This document shows, piece by piece, positions 46,578 to 55,561 of a stretch of 64,000 nucleotides of DNA. The notes under the pieces were generated by a model. It worked only from the letters and a program-made list of their open reading frames with translations. It was not told where the DNA came from and ran no database searches. This DNA is from G965230615 sp965230615. GTDB lineage: Bacteria > Pseudomonadota > Gammaproteobacteria > HTCC5015. The stretch lies in NCBI GenBank assembly GCA_965230615.1, contig OZ246012.1:1-64000 (forward strand), in the 5' to 3' direction. The stretch's first letter is position 1. Every line of letters starts with the position of its first letter. A program made the position numbers and the translations under genes.

Positions 46578-47087
46578 ATGATTATAGAAGTGGTTCCTTA
46601 TAGTCTTCAATGGTCAAAGCGCTTTGAGAAAGAAAAAGAGATTCTTATTCTGCACTTGGGTGAGCTAGTATCTGAAATTCATCATATCGGGAGTACCTCT
46701 GTCAGAGGGCTTTCTGCTAAGCCAATAATCGACATAATTCTTGAGGTAACCAGTCTTATTAAACTGGATGCTGCCTCAAGTATATTTCAGGGTTTGGGGT
46801 ATGAGGTCATGGGAGAGTTTGGTATCGAGGGCAGGAGATACTATCGAAAGGGAGGTAACAATAGTATCCACATTCATGCATTTGAAATTGATGATGCCAA
46901 TATTGAAAGGCATATTGCTTTTAGAGACTACTTGGCAGCGCATCCTGCCATAAGGCTGGAGTATCAAAATCTCAAGATCCAGCTAGCCAAAGAATGCAAT
47001 AATGATATTGACCAATATTGCGATGGTAAAGATAGCTTTATTAAGCACCACGAGGCAAAGGCACTTCAATGGCTAGCAAACACCTAA
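46578..47087 (+). CDS. Cassette gene 6, GrpB family protein
   Basis: 169 residues. IHHIGSTSVRGLSAKPIIDI is the signature of GrpB/UPF0157 proteins, which have a nucleotidyltransferase fold. Complete length for the family. The function of GrpB is not settled. The gene's stop codon lies in the left box of site 6. Confidence 0.88.
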   Translation: MIIEVVPYSLQWSKRFEKEKEILILHLGELVSEIHHIGSTSVRGLSAKPIIDIILEVTSLIKLDAASSIFQGLGYEVMGEFGIEGRRYYRKGGNNSIHIHAFEIDDANIERHIAFRDYLAAHPAIRLEYQNLKIQLAKECNNDIDQYCDGKDSFIKHHEAKALQWLANT

Positions 47088-47126
47088 CAAAGTGCAGCAA
47101 TCTCGCCCCTATGCGTGGTGTTAAGC
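47082..47126 (+). repeat. attC-like site 6 (array end)
   Basis: ACCTAAC (RYYYAAC) to GTTAAGC (GTTRRRY), both perfect consensus boxes, only 45 bp apart. AACACCTAA pairs with TTATGTGTT at the start of cassette 6 with one mismatch. Confidence 0.6.
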
Positions 47127-47236
47127 AAGCAGGCTAAATAGCATAAAATATGGAACTAACAAAATATTGGAATTCACTTTCCATATCTCATAGATTAATT
47201 CGGTTATTTAAATCTTAATGAGTCGATTAAAAAGGG

Positions 47237-47659
47237 TTAGAAAGGTTTTAATAACACCAAGCTAATGATTGTTAACAACATTAGTAGCTCCAAGCAAAAA
47301 ACTATTTTCATTGGTAGCTCAATATTGAAGGGTTCTATGGAGTTTTCAATTTTTCTGAGTTGCCCTAAAAACAACCCATGTCCTGCTGAAAACATCAGCA
47401 CAAAAATGATTTTTATTGCCATCCAAACTGATAAAAACCAACTGCCATAAACCATTAAAAGTGTTCCAAAAATCCATGTAAAAATCATTGCGGGTGTTGT
47501 TAATAAAGACAACACTACACGATATTCGGCGACCAGTTTTTTTCTAAGCAATGAAGGCATTCGGTTTGCCATCAAAATGACCGCTGGTGCAAGCAGCATT
47601 GTCCCCATCCAAGTAATAAGGCTGGTGAGGTGTAAGACTTTGATAATTTGATACTCCAT
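47237..47659 (-). CDS. HemJ-like membrane protein
   Basis: 140 residues with four membrane segments. The N-terminus (IKVLHLTSLITWMGTMLLAPAVIL) follows the HemJ/CopD-type pattern with an early His and Trp. HemJ is an oxygen-independent protoporphyrinogen oxidase; some conserved residues may be missing here, so only a family resemblance is claimed. Starts 14 bp after the DUF3817 gene; one operon. Confidence 0.6.
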   Translation of the reverse strand: MEYQIIKVLHLTSLITWMGTMLLAPAVILMANRMPSLLRKKLVAEYRVVLSLLTTPAMIFTWIFGTLLMVYGSWFLSVWMAIKIIFVLMFSAGHGLFLGQLRKIENSIEPFNIELPMKIVFCLELLMLLTIISLVLLKPF

Positions 47660-47673
47660 TCGCTGCCTCTATT

Positions 47674-47997
47674 TCAGGCTTGTTTTTTAACTAAAAAAGG
47701 ATCATTTAAAAAAGTCCCAAACGGAATGACCGCTGCCACCCAAACCCTGATGCAAACTTTTAGCCGCCAGCCTTCCGCAAGTGCGGTACTTAAGCTCAGC
47801 ATGAGGTAGGTCAAAAATAGCATGCCGTGTAATGGCCCCATTACTTTTACCCCTAAAGGCATATCAAAAAAATACTTCAATGGAACAGCAATAAATAGAA
47901 GAACAATTAAACTAATGCCCTCCAAAAAACCAGCACATCTCAACTGTAAAATAGAGTCTTTCACCTTAGCTTTTCTCGAATATTGAGTTGAACACAT
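47674..47997 (-). CDS. DUF3817 family membrane protein
   Basis: 107 residues from ATG 47997; upstream in-frame codons would overlap the divergent regulator. LRCAGFLEGISLIVLLFIAVPLKYFFDMP and MGPLHGMLFLTYLML are diagnostic of DUF3817. Divergent from the AraC-type regulator, which may control it. Confidence 0.85.
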   Translation of the reverse strand: MCSTQYSRKAKVKDSILQLRCAGFLEGISLIVLLFIAVPLKYFFDMPLGVKVMGPLHGMLFLTYLMLSLSTALAEGWRLKVCIRVWVAAVIPFGTFLNDPFLVKKQA

Positions 47998-48033
47998 AGT
48001 AGTAAATATGCCAGACTTGAAAAAGTGGCAAAT

Positions 48034-49014
48034 ATGACTATTATCGAAACAATTATGACACCAGCTAATAAAACCCACCGCGTCGCTTTCCTGCTCTTAG
48101 ACGGCGTCATTGCCGCAGACTTTGCCGGGCCTAGTGAACTTCTGAATAGAGTGGTATTACCCTCTGGCCAGAAAGCCTATGAGACAAGGCTATGCAACGA
48201 GAACCGCTTCACCTCGATGGAGCATTACAAGCTGGAAACGCCATTCGATTTGGGGGCAATTCAATGGGCTGATACTGTCATCGTGCCAGGTACACAGCAC
48301 TTATTCGAGCCTCTTTCTGAAAATATAAAAACATCCTTACTCGCTGCCTATAAGAGTGGAAAGAGGGTGATCTCGATTTGCTCTGGTGCTTTTATTCTTG
48401 CAGCCACAGGTATTTTGGATGGAAAAAAAGCAACCACGCACTGGCTATTAAGCGACCTTCTCCAGTCCCATTATCCCAATATTACAGTCAATCCTAATGT
48501 GCTTTTTATAGAACAAGGCAATGTATTTACATCTGCTGGCGCTACGGCGGGTTTGGACCTAATGTTATACATGGTCAGGTTAGACTTTGGCGCTGAAATA
48601 TCTGCATCCGCTGCAAGGATGGCGGTGGTCCCTCTAGAGAGGCCGGGTGGGCAAGCGCAATTTATTGATCACGATCTACCGCAATCTGCGCACGGTCTTC
48701 AACCACTAATGTCGTGGATTGAAAGCAATTATAAGGATGATTTGACCTTAGAAGACCTCGCTAAAAAATCATCCACAAGCCCGCGAACACTTCACAGGCA
48801 TTTTATGAAATTGCTCGGGATGTCACCGGCGGCTTACGTTACGCAAACCAGAATCAAAAAATCAAGAATATTGTTAGAAAGCAGTGTGCTCTCTATTGAG
48901 CAGATCTCTGCGAAAACGGGCTTTGGAACCTCCGCGAACTTTAGACAACGTTTCAAAAAACAGATGGGTGTTAGCCCCACAGAATACAGGAAATCATTTC
49001 AAGCTAAAGATTAG
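48034..49014 (+). CDS. GlxA-type AraC family transcriptional regulator
   Basis: 326 residues from ATG 48034 (GTG 48025 also possible). The N-terminal DJ-1/PfpI-like domain (about 15-195) contains ICSGAFILAATGILDGKKATTHW with a Cys at the nucleophile elbow. The C-terminal two helix-turn-helices of AraC are at about 225-320 (LTLEDLAKKSSTSPRTLHRHF; IEQISAKTGFGTSANFRQRF). Probably regulates the divergent DUF3817/HemJ-like operon. Confidence 0.9.
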   Translation: MTIIETIMTPANKTHRVAFLLLDGVIAADFAGPSELLNRVVLPSGQKAYETRLCNENRFTSMEHYKLETPFDLGAIQWADTVIVPGTQHLFEPLSENIKTSLLAAYKSGKRVISICSGAFILAATGILDGKKATTHWLLSDLLQSHYPNITVNPNVLFIEQGNVFTSAGATAGLDLMLYMVRLDFGAEISASAARMAVVPLERPGGQAQFIDHDLPQSAHGLQPLMSWIESNYKDDLTLEDLAKKSSTSPRTLHRHFMKLLGMSPAAYVTQTRIKKSRILLESSVLSIEQISAKTGFGTSANFRQRFKKQMGVSPTEYRKSFQAKD

Positions 49015-49821
49015 ATTGAGTCTGTTAGATAATATTATCCATAATGATAGATATAAAGCGTTACAAAAATAGTCCGAAGAAGAATATCGCCTTGCTTTTA
49101 GTGAAAAGTGTATAAATATTTCAAAAAAGCTAAAAGTGTTATCTCTTGTTAATAAAATTTTTATACTATCAGGTACTAATAGATATCTGAAAATCAAGAA
49201 AATCTATTATTGATAATAAAAAAATAGGTTGCGCTAATAAAAAACCTATGGCAGCTCTCAAAATATAGAGTCAGATCAAATTTGATAAAAAGTTGGTTGG
49301 GGAGAAATTGGTTTGATTCAATATAATAACATTTGGTATTCCCATCATCGGACGATCATCAAAAAGCAGTAAAATTATAAATAATCTAACAAGCAGGTTA
49401 TAAAAGTTGCAATCTAACTTTCCGCTGCAATTTTGATTGCATCAATGATGCCAGTCTTATTCCATAAAAATATTAATCTCACTCCAGTCAAATAGAATAA
49501 TGATATTACAAGAGCTTATTGGTTTGCTAGGGCCTAAACGTTAGAGTTTAGGGAAACTACTATTGAGTGGCTCAGCGAATATCGTAGATAAGTGTTTGTG
49601 TTACAAAAAGATATATTAAATACTGCAGTTAAATTTAAATATTTTTATACATCTTTCATTAATTGACTGTTCATCAGTCAGTAAATTCTTTGTAACGATG
49701 CATCTTTAGCGTAGCAAACTTTGGCCTATGGTGAACATCATGCTGAAACCTTTAGTAATGATGCTTACGGCTTTTCATTTATATCAATTCAACCCACGTA
49801 AAGTAAATGGGAGAGTAAACA
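49015..49821. other. ~800-bp AT-rich intergenic region
   Basis: No frame with a credible ribosome site and no recognisable RNA gene. The last 100 bp should hold the promoter of the sorted surface protein. A GAGTCAGATCAAATTTGAT stretch at 49268 resembles half of the inverted repeat at 50644. Confidence 0.4.
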
Positions 49822-50577
49822 ATGCGCGCTTCTATCCGCACTGCAAGCATGATTGCCGGTTTAATGTCAATTGTCGGCGCTTCGAATGCACAAATGATTA
49901 ATGAAATTCAACCTAACCCTGTTGGTGCTGATCCTGCAACTGTTTCGGTTGAGCTAATCGGAACGCCAGGCGCCAATTTTGATGGTGTGCTGATATCTAT
50001 AGAGAGTGATCCTGGTGGCGCTAACCCTGGCTTGGTTGACAGAGTGAGTACTGTCAATGGTCAATTTGATGCAAATGGGTTGCTAACAGCCAGTATTGAC
50101 GACCTCGAGAACCCAGCTTTTACGTTGGTATTGATGGACTCATTTACGGGTACCGTTGGTTCAACCGACATCGATGCCAATGATGATGGTAGTGTATTAG
50201 ATACTACATCTTTTGGAACTGTGTTTGACGCTATTGGTGTTCCTGATGATGCAGCTAATGATAACTTGTTGTACGGTGACGATGTTGGTGGTGCTAATTT
50301 TGCATTTATTGGTTCTGAGCCACAGTTGATTTTCCGTGAGCTTAACAGTGGTGATTGGTATGGTATTAACCAGACTGCTGGAACAGATGCATTCGATATT
50401 AATGCCAACCCGGTACCCTTTGCATCTTTTGATGCTGATCCTTCTGTAACAACATTTAGTGCTTCAAACCCAGCATTATTACCACCTGCGGCTGTTGCTG
50501 TGCCTATGCCGCTATGGGCCAGCATTTTGATGTTATTAGGTTTTGCTGGAATTGCTCGTCGCTTTTTGAAGAAGTAA
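49822..50577 (+). CDS. Secreted protein with PEP-CTERM-like sorting tail
   Basis: 251 residues; GGGAG precedes the ATG. Signal peptide (SIVGASNA cut region), an Asp/Gly-rich beta-type body (INEIQPNPVGADPATVSVELIG, as in lamin-tail-like domains), and a C-terminus VPMPLWA + hydrophobic helix + RRFLKK. This tail fits exosortase/archaeosortase-like sorting signals. No sortase gene is in the window. Confidence 0.75.
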   Translation: MRASIRTASMIAGLMSIVGASNAQMINEIQPNPVGADPATVSVELIGTPGANFDGVLISIESDPGGANPGLVDRVSTVNGQFDANGLLTASIDDLENPAFTLVLMDSFTGTVGSTDIDANDDGSVLDTTSFGTVFDAIGVPDDAANDNLLYGDDVGGANFAFIGSEPQLIFRELNSGDWYGINQTAGTDAFDINANPVPFASFDADPSVTTFSASNPALLPPAAVAVPMPLWASILMLLGFAGIARRFLKK

Positions 50578-50643
50578 GCAGCAAGGCTGTTATTTTAAAA
50601 CAGAACTCAATAACATTATTCAGTCCGTTTTTCTGAAAAAACA

Positions 50644-50706
50644 GGGTCAGGCTCGATATAAAGGGATTCTTTCTATAATATAATAAGGAAGGATCGAGTC
50701 TGATCC
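50644..50706. repeat. 14-bp inverted repeat around an AT-rich loop
   Basis: GGGTCAGGCTCGAT and ATCGAGTCTGATCC pair with two mismatches, 35-bp loop holding TATAATATAAT. May be a terminator-like hairpin for the preceding gene or a small mobile repeat. Confidence 0.5.
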
Positions 50707-50736
50707 AATGATAATATTCAGAGTAAGGACGTTATT

Positions 50737-51552
50737 TTGAAGTTATTGCCAAAACTAGCGATTATTTTGCCTTTGCTGTTGGCTAACCCAGCTGAGTCTC
50801 AGGTTGATGATATTGTAGATCGAATTTGTGTTCAGAAAGTCTGTACACAAATCGAAATATTTAAAAGTAAAACACTCTCAAAGGCGCCTGTCCTGGTTTT
50901 AGCACTGCATGGCGATGCCCCTTCCTCTAGGCCATCTTATCACTATGATTTTGCAAGAAGCATCGCGCTGACAAGCGAAAATGTGGTGGCTGTTGGTATT
51001 TTGAGGCCGGGTTACACCGACGATACCAACCGTAAGTCAGATGGAGTGCGGGGCGATACTGTGGGTGATAATTATGATAATGCAAGAGTATTGCAAATTG
51101 CGAGTGTCATTGAGGTATTAAAAAAAGCGTATAAGCCGAGTAAGGTTGTGCTTGCGGGGCATTCTGGCGGTGCTGTGATTACCGCAAAATTAATAGCGCT
51201 CAAGCCTGGCCTTGTTAATACTGCATTTGTTATTTCATGTCCCTGTAATATCAATGCATGGCGTTCAGACATGTATAAATATAATCAATATGCTGGTTTT
51301 AAAGGTGATCTAAACATTGTTTCTCCTATTAACTTGGTTAATAAGGTAAGGGGTGATACTAGAGTTTCTATTTTTGTTGGGCGAAGCGATACAATCACCA
51401 GACCTTATTTATCTGAACAATATTACAAAGCGTTAAGCAAGGCTGGCAAGCAAGCAAAATTATTCTATGTTGATGGCGATCATGAAATATTTCAAAGTAA
51501 ACCCGTTTTGCAAGCAGTTCTAAAAGAAGTAGACAGGTATAACAAGCACTGA
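50737..51552 (+). CDS. Secreted alpha/beta hydrolase
   Basis: 271 residues. TTG start with AAGGA 7 bp upstream; this start gives a proper signal peptide (LPKLAIILPLLLANPAESQ). LALHGDAPSS provides the oxyanion hole, AGHSGGAV the Ser nucleophile, and GDHEIFQS the His; the Asp is probably in GRSDTI. Short-chain esterase or peptidase-like activity in the periplasm or outside. Confidence 0.85.
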   Translation: MKLLPKLAIILPLLLANPAESQVDDIVDRICVQKVCTQIEIFKSKTLSKAPVLVLALHGDAPSSRPSYHYDFARSIALTSENVVAVGILRPGYTDDTNRKSDGVRGDTVGDNYDNARVLQIASVIEVLKKAYKPSKVVLAGHSGGAVITAKLIALKPGLVNTAFVISCPCNINAWRSDMYKYNQYAGFKGDLNIVSPINLVNKVRGDTRVSIFVGRSDTITRPYLSEQYYKALSKAGKQAKLFYVDGDHEIFQSKPVLQAVLKEVDRYNKH

Positions 51553-51592
51553 GTTTAGCTCAATAGAATAAGCTTGTGCTAAAATCGGTGCT

Positions 51593-52183
51593 ATGAAAGA
51601 TATTTCTCTCATTGTTATCGATCCACAAATTGGCTTTTGTTCATCGGCTGGCTCATTAGGCGCTTTTTATGGTGAAGCTGAGTTAAATGAAATTAAGCAA
51701 GCCATTCCTAATATTCAGGCAGCACTGCAGCAAAGCCGTCGGCGTCATCTAGTATTATCAGAGTATTCATCAGCACAATTTACTGGGGGAGACAGGCAAC
51801 ACCCGCTAGCTAACCTTTGTGTGCCGCACAACAATAATGATTGCCAGCTTGTTGGTGCGCTGTCCACTACTGATTTTCATTCGGTTACGGTCAAGCATCA
51901 GCAAAGCGCATTGTCTTGTCGTGATTTTTTACCAACAATGGTGTCAGACCTGGATCAGGGCATCCAGCATTTTGCATTGGCTGGCTTTTTGATTGAGTAC
52001 TGTGTTCAAGCAACCGCTAAAGACCTATATGCTGAATTATCTGCTATGGGGGCTGAGATTATTGTTTGTCGTGATTTAGTGGCTTCCAGAGCTGAAAAGT
52101 ATCGCAATGCTACTGTTGATGCCGCCTTCGCTGATCTTGCACGTATAGGGATCCGTGTGCAGTCATGGCAGTCTACCAAGTAG
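51593..52183 (+). CDS. Isochorismatase-like cysteine hydrolase
   Basis: 196 residues. Catalytic triad of the family visible: Asp in VIDPQIGF, Lys in TVKHQQSAL, Cys in LIEYCVQATAKDL. Substrate unknown; relatives hydrolyse isochorismate, nicotinamide or N-carbamoyl compounds. Monocistronic. Confidence 0.88.
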   Translation: MKDISLIVIDPQIGFCSSAGSLGAFYGEAELNEIKQAIPNIQAALQQSRRRHLVLSEYSSAQFTGGDRQHPLANLCVPHNNNDCQLVGALSTTDFHSVTVKHQQSALSCRDFLPTMVSDLDQGIQHFALAGFLIEYCVQATAKDLYAELSAMGAEIIVCRDLVASRAEKYRNATVDAAFADLARIGIRVQSWQSTK

Positions 52184-52379
52184 CAATAACTCTGTTAATT
52201 TAAGCTTAGTGGCAACCATAGGGTTACGCAGGATAGCGGGTTTGTCTGTTCAGTTTTCTTATATCGGTGGAATAATTTTTCTATAATAGGATTCGGCAAA
52301 AAGAGGATGCCAGAAGGTTTTGAATAAGCCACTTCTCACCCTTTGCAATATTAAGTCAGGCGGGTATACCTATTAAAAA
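52184..52379. other. Intergenic region before promoter B
   Basis: No gene or repeat seen apart from promoter-repeat B that follows; a further ~200 bp without features separates that promoter from the lipoprotein gene at 52634. Confidence 0.35.
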
Positions 52380-52433
52380 TTGAAAAGTACAGGGTAGGTC
52401 GCTATGATAGGCAAAAATAATAAAGGGCTAATA
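52380..52433 (+). promoter_or_regulatory. Promoter-repeat B
   Basis: TTGAAA at 52380, 17-bp spacer, TATGAT at 52403, AGGGCTAATA at 52424. Same spacing as repeats A, C and D. Reads towards the lipoprotein gene at 52634. Confidence 0.72.
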
Positions 52434-52633
52434 CGTTAATTATCTGCGTTCAACACAGAGTGAATGGCAAGCTCTCGGCTGTCTCGGTATAGTATATCTG
52501 ATTGCATCGATAAGTCGCTTATTGCCTGTGTTGTTTGTCTGCATATTCAATCGTGTCAGTCCTTTTACTATAAAAAATGATATTTTTATTAATTTCTATT
52601 CGCGGGCTGCTAACAAACGCAAGGTGATATTCT

Positions 52634-53566
52634 ATGCAAGGTTTTAAGGGTTTTTCTGTTTTAGGTTTATCTATTCTTGGTTTGCTTCTCGCCTCATGTC
52701 ATGATGAAATAAAAACTGAGTTAAAACATATTCAAAATCGAGATACCATTTTTTTTAATATGTATACCAAGGTCTACAGCGAAGACACGAGCCCACAGGC
52801 CGTTAAAATTGGGCCTTGTGTGGCAGGAGCGTGTAAGGGCGACGACTTGATATTAGAAATTCCTCGTGTTTATTTTCATAGTACCTTGAGGGCGCGAGAT
52901 GATCGTTCTTATTTTGATATTCACTTCAAAAAAGTACCGCGTAAACAATGGCCAGCAATCTCTACATTAGAAAATTTAAGCTTTTTATTGGCTTGCGAAG
53001 GTGATAGCTGTGTGTCTTACCCTTCGGTCTGCCAGGAAGATAAGCTAAAATGTGCTAAGCGCCTGCGTGAACGTCAAATCAATGTGCCTAGAGGTTTGGC
53101 TAAAATTGAGTTTGAGTTTTATAGCCAGCATAAAGAATACGGTAACTTGCTGCATAACTTTGTCTGGACAGCGGGTGAGCTTATTGAAACGCTACCGGGT
53201 GGATATAAAAGATATACCGCCAGATCAATGTCCAAGTTGTCAAAACGTGATGGCGGCTTTTATTACCCCGCTTCTGATAATGATATTTTTTACCGAATAC
53301 AGTGCCGGTTTATTACATCTGATTGTGAGTACCTTTTTTACATGGATATTGATGAGGCTTTTGCCAATAGTCTATATGGCGATAAAAATAAACAATTGCT
53401 CGTCAAGGCAAGCTTTGAAAACTTTAAGTGGCTAAAATTCGACTTTGCCGAGGTGAATAAACGCCTCGATAAAATACGCGAAGGCGTTTGTCATATCGTG
53501 CCTTGCAAAAGTGACAGTGAAAAAGCTATTTCGCAAAAAGGTTTTCAGCAGCCTAGGTCAAGTTAA
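52634..53566 (+). CDS. Lipoprotein of unknown function
   Basis: 310 residues. Signal peptide with lipobox LASC (Cys 22). AAGGTGATATTCT precedes the ATG. Eleven cysteines, several in CxxxxC spacing (GPCVAGACKGDD, ACEGDSCVSYPSVCQEDKLKC), suggest disulfides in the periplasm. No family recognised. Possibly transcribed from promoter-repeat B. Confidence 0.7.
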   Translation: MQGFKGFSVLGLSILGLLLASCHDEIKTELKHIQNRDTIFFNMYTKVYSEDTSPQAVKIGPCVAGACKGDDLILEIPRVYFHSTLRARDDRSYFDIHFKKVPRKQWPAISTLENLSFLLACEGDSCVSYPSVCQEDKLKCAKRLRERQINVPRGLAKIEFEFYSQHKEYGNLLHNFVWTAGELIETLPGGYKRYTARSMSKLSKRDGGFYYPASDNDIFYRIQCRFITSDCEYLFYMDIDEAFANSLYGDKNKQLLVKASFENFKWLKFDFAEVNKRLDKIREGVCHIVPCKSDSEKAISQKGFQQPRSS

Positions 53567-53583
53567 TCATTGCAAGGTGCTCA

Positions 53584-53842
53584 ATGATTAATCTCAGTGG
53601 CAGTACGGTCAGTGGTACCTTTGCTGATGCTGATATTGGTCAATATACTGTGGCTTATTTGGCTTGTGATGTTGAGATGTTTTGCGTGGCAGGGCAGTGG
53701 TGAGCTGATTGTAGAGGCTGCACCTGCGGCTGATAACAATACAGATAATACGACGACGCCTAGCAGTAGTGGCGGTGGCGGAGGTGGTAGCCTGGGGCTG
53801 TTAGGCTTGCTATCACGGCTATTTTGGCGTCGCCAGCGCTAA
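53584..53842 (+). pseudogene. C-terminal remnant of a GlyGly-CTERM protein, frameshifted
   Basis: From 53584 one frame reads INLSGSTVSGTFADADIGQYTV, typical of a repeat in secreted proteins, and stops at 53703. An overlapping frame carries SGELIVEAAPAADNN, then SSSGGGGGGSLGLLGLL and a basic end (RRQR), the GlyGly-CTERM rhombosortase signal. The two halves fit one protein broken by a frameshift and lacking its N-terminus. Confidence 0.6.
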
Positions 53843-53873
53843 TACCCGCGTTAAAGAGTGACTTTATACTCAG

Positions 53874-53904
53874 CAAAAGCTCTCTATTTTTAGAGGGCTT
53901 TTTG
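53874..53904 (+). terminator. Rho-independent terminator
   Basis: AAAAGCTCTCTA, loop, TAGAGGGCTTTTTGG: a stem with one mismatch followed by a T-run. Ends transcription of the GlyGly-CTERM remnant. Confidence 0.75.
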
Positions 53905-53920
53905 GTATTGCTGCTTATGA

Positions 53921-53970
53921 TTGAAAAAGGCAAATCGGCTCGTTATGATATTTAAAAACGATAAAGGGCA
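53921..53970 (+). promoter_or_regulatory. Promoter-repeat C
   Basis: TTGAAA at 53921, 17-bp spacer, TATGAT at 53944, AGGGCA at 53965 (the TAATA part is changed). Reads towards the glyoxalase-like gene. Confidence 0.68.
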
Positions 53971-54122
53971 AGCAAATACATTTTATTATTCATACTTCAT
54001 TAAATATTTAAGTAATTGTTATATGTTCTATATCTAATAACGGTGCTTGGCAGTATAAAATGCTAAGTGTTTAGTATTGTTAATATTTGTCTTTAAATAA
54101 ATCTGTATGTGGTGAAGATAAT

Positions 54123-54512
54123 ATGAAAATAGATCATGTTGCTATCTGGTCTAAGGATATAGAAACATTAAAAGCTTTCTATGTGAAATATTTTAATGCT
54201 CAAGCAAATGCCAAGTATATCAATGTTACCAAGGGCTTTGAGTCGTATTTCTTGAGTTTTGGCACTGGGGCCAGACTCGAAGTGATGCAAATGGCTGGCA
54301 TACCTGAGAATGCCAATGACTCAGCGTTACAGCATATGGGGTTGATCCATATTGCTATTGCTGTTGGATCTAAAGAAAAAGTAGATAGCTTAACATTGTT
54401 GCTTGAAAAAGATGGTTATACCGTTATTGGGCAAGCAAGGACAACTGGGGATGGCTATTACGAAAGCGTTGTTTTAGATCCAGAAGGCAATAGAATTGAA
54501 ATTACAGCATAA
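54123..54512 (+). CDS. VOC (glyoxalase/bleomycin resistance) family protein
   Basis: 129 residues from ATG 54123 with GGTGAA upstream. One complete VOC module pair: MKIDHVAIWSKDIETLKAFYVKYF, HMGLIHIAIAVGSKEKVDSL and YYESVVLDPEGNRIEIT. Potential metal ligands His 4, Glu in RLEVM, His in LIHIAI and Glu in IEIT are present. Substrate unknown. Promoter-repeat C lies 180 bp upstream. Confidence 0.88.
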   Translation: MKIDHVAIWSKDIETLKAFYVKYFNAQANAKYINVTKGFESYFLSFGTGARLEVMQMAGIPENANDSALQHMGLIHIAIAVGSKEKVDSLTLLLEKDGYTVIGQARTTGDGYYESVVLDPEGNRIEITA

Positions 54513-54554
54513 CATTATATCAACAATACATCTTTTCGCATCGAGCTTGGCAGT

Positions 54555-55550
54555 ATGAAAGTATTGCAGTTAACAAAATACGGTTCCCCGCGTGATTTCG
54601 AGATTATAGAAATACCAAAGCCTGTTCCCAGGGAAGGTGAGGTGCTGCTTAAGGTTCATGCCACCGCCATCAATGATTATGATTGGTGCTTAATGCGAGG
54701 CAAACCCTATGTCTATCGTTTGATGTTTGGTTTGCGCAAACCTAAAAACCCTGTGTTTGGTATGGAGTTGGCCGGTGTTGTCGCCGATATTGGCCATAAT
54801 GCGACTCGATTTACTATCGGTGATGCTGTGTATGGCGATATATCGGAATATGGCTTTGGCACGTTTGCAGAATATATCTGTGTTAATGAAAAAGCACTCA
54901 CATTAAAACCAGAAGCAATGCCGTTTATAGAGGCGGCCGCTATACCGCATGCCGCTATGCTGGCCTGGCAAGGTCTAGTGGATGCTGGCCATATTCAGCA
55001 ACAACAAAAAATACTGATCAATGGTGCTGGCGGCGGTGTTGGCACTTTAGCCTTGTGTATAGCAAAGTTGTATAAGGCCGAGGTAAGCGGTGTTGATACC
55101 GGCGATAAATTGGCAAGCATGCAAGCCATTGGCTTTGATAACGTCATTGATTATAAAGTAGATGACTTTACCAAGATGGGCCAACAATATGATTTGATAC
55201 TAGATACCAAAACATGCCTATCACCTACTCGCTATTTGTCTGCCTTGTCTGCGAATGGCCGCTATGTCACCGTTGGCGGGCATTTGAATAGGTTGCTGCA
55301 AGTGTTGTTATTCAAACCATTGCTGTCTTTTTTTAGCAAAAAAAGCCTGTATATTGTCTCGCTTAAGGTAAATAAGAATTTAGAGCATATGAATAAGCTC
55401 TATCTGGAGGGACATCTTAAACCGCTGATCGATGGCCCTTACGCCTTACATGAGGTGCCAGGTTTAATTGAATATTTCGGAGCAGGTAGTCACGCTGGTA
55501 AAATTGTGATAAATCTAATAACGAAACAGGGCTCTAAAAATAGCAACTAA
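54555..55550 (+). CDS. NAD(P)-dependent alcohol dehydrogenase (zinc-free MDR / quinone oxidoreductase)
   Basis: 331 residues. GroES-like part at 1-130 (DYDWCLMRGKPY, NPVFGMELAGVV), Rossmann part with INGAGGGVGTLALCIAKL and GVDTGDKL. Lacks the zinc ligands of classical alcohol dehydrogenases. Likely reduces quinones or enones. Starts 42 bp after the VOC gene; the SGNH hydrolase follows by 11 bp, so the three may be cotranscribed. Confidence 0.88.
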   Translation: MKVLQLTKYGSPRDFEIIEIPKPVPREGEVLLKVHATAINDYDWCLMRGKPYVYRLMFGLRKPKNPVFGMELAGVVADIGHNATRFTIGDAVYGDISEYGFGTFAEYICVNEKALTLKPEAMPFIEAAAIPHAAMLAWQGLVDAGHIQQQQKILINGAGGGVGTLALCIAKLYKAEVSGVDTGDKLASMQAIGFDNVIDYKVDDFTKMGQQYDLILDTKTCLSPTRYLSALSANGRYVTVGGHLNRLLQVLLFKPLLSFFSKKSLYIVSLKVNKNLEHMNKLYLEGHLKPLIDGPYALHEVPGLIEYFGAGSHAGKIVINLITKQGSKNSN

Positions 55551-55561
55551 AGGACATATAT

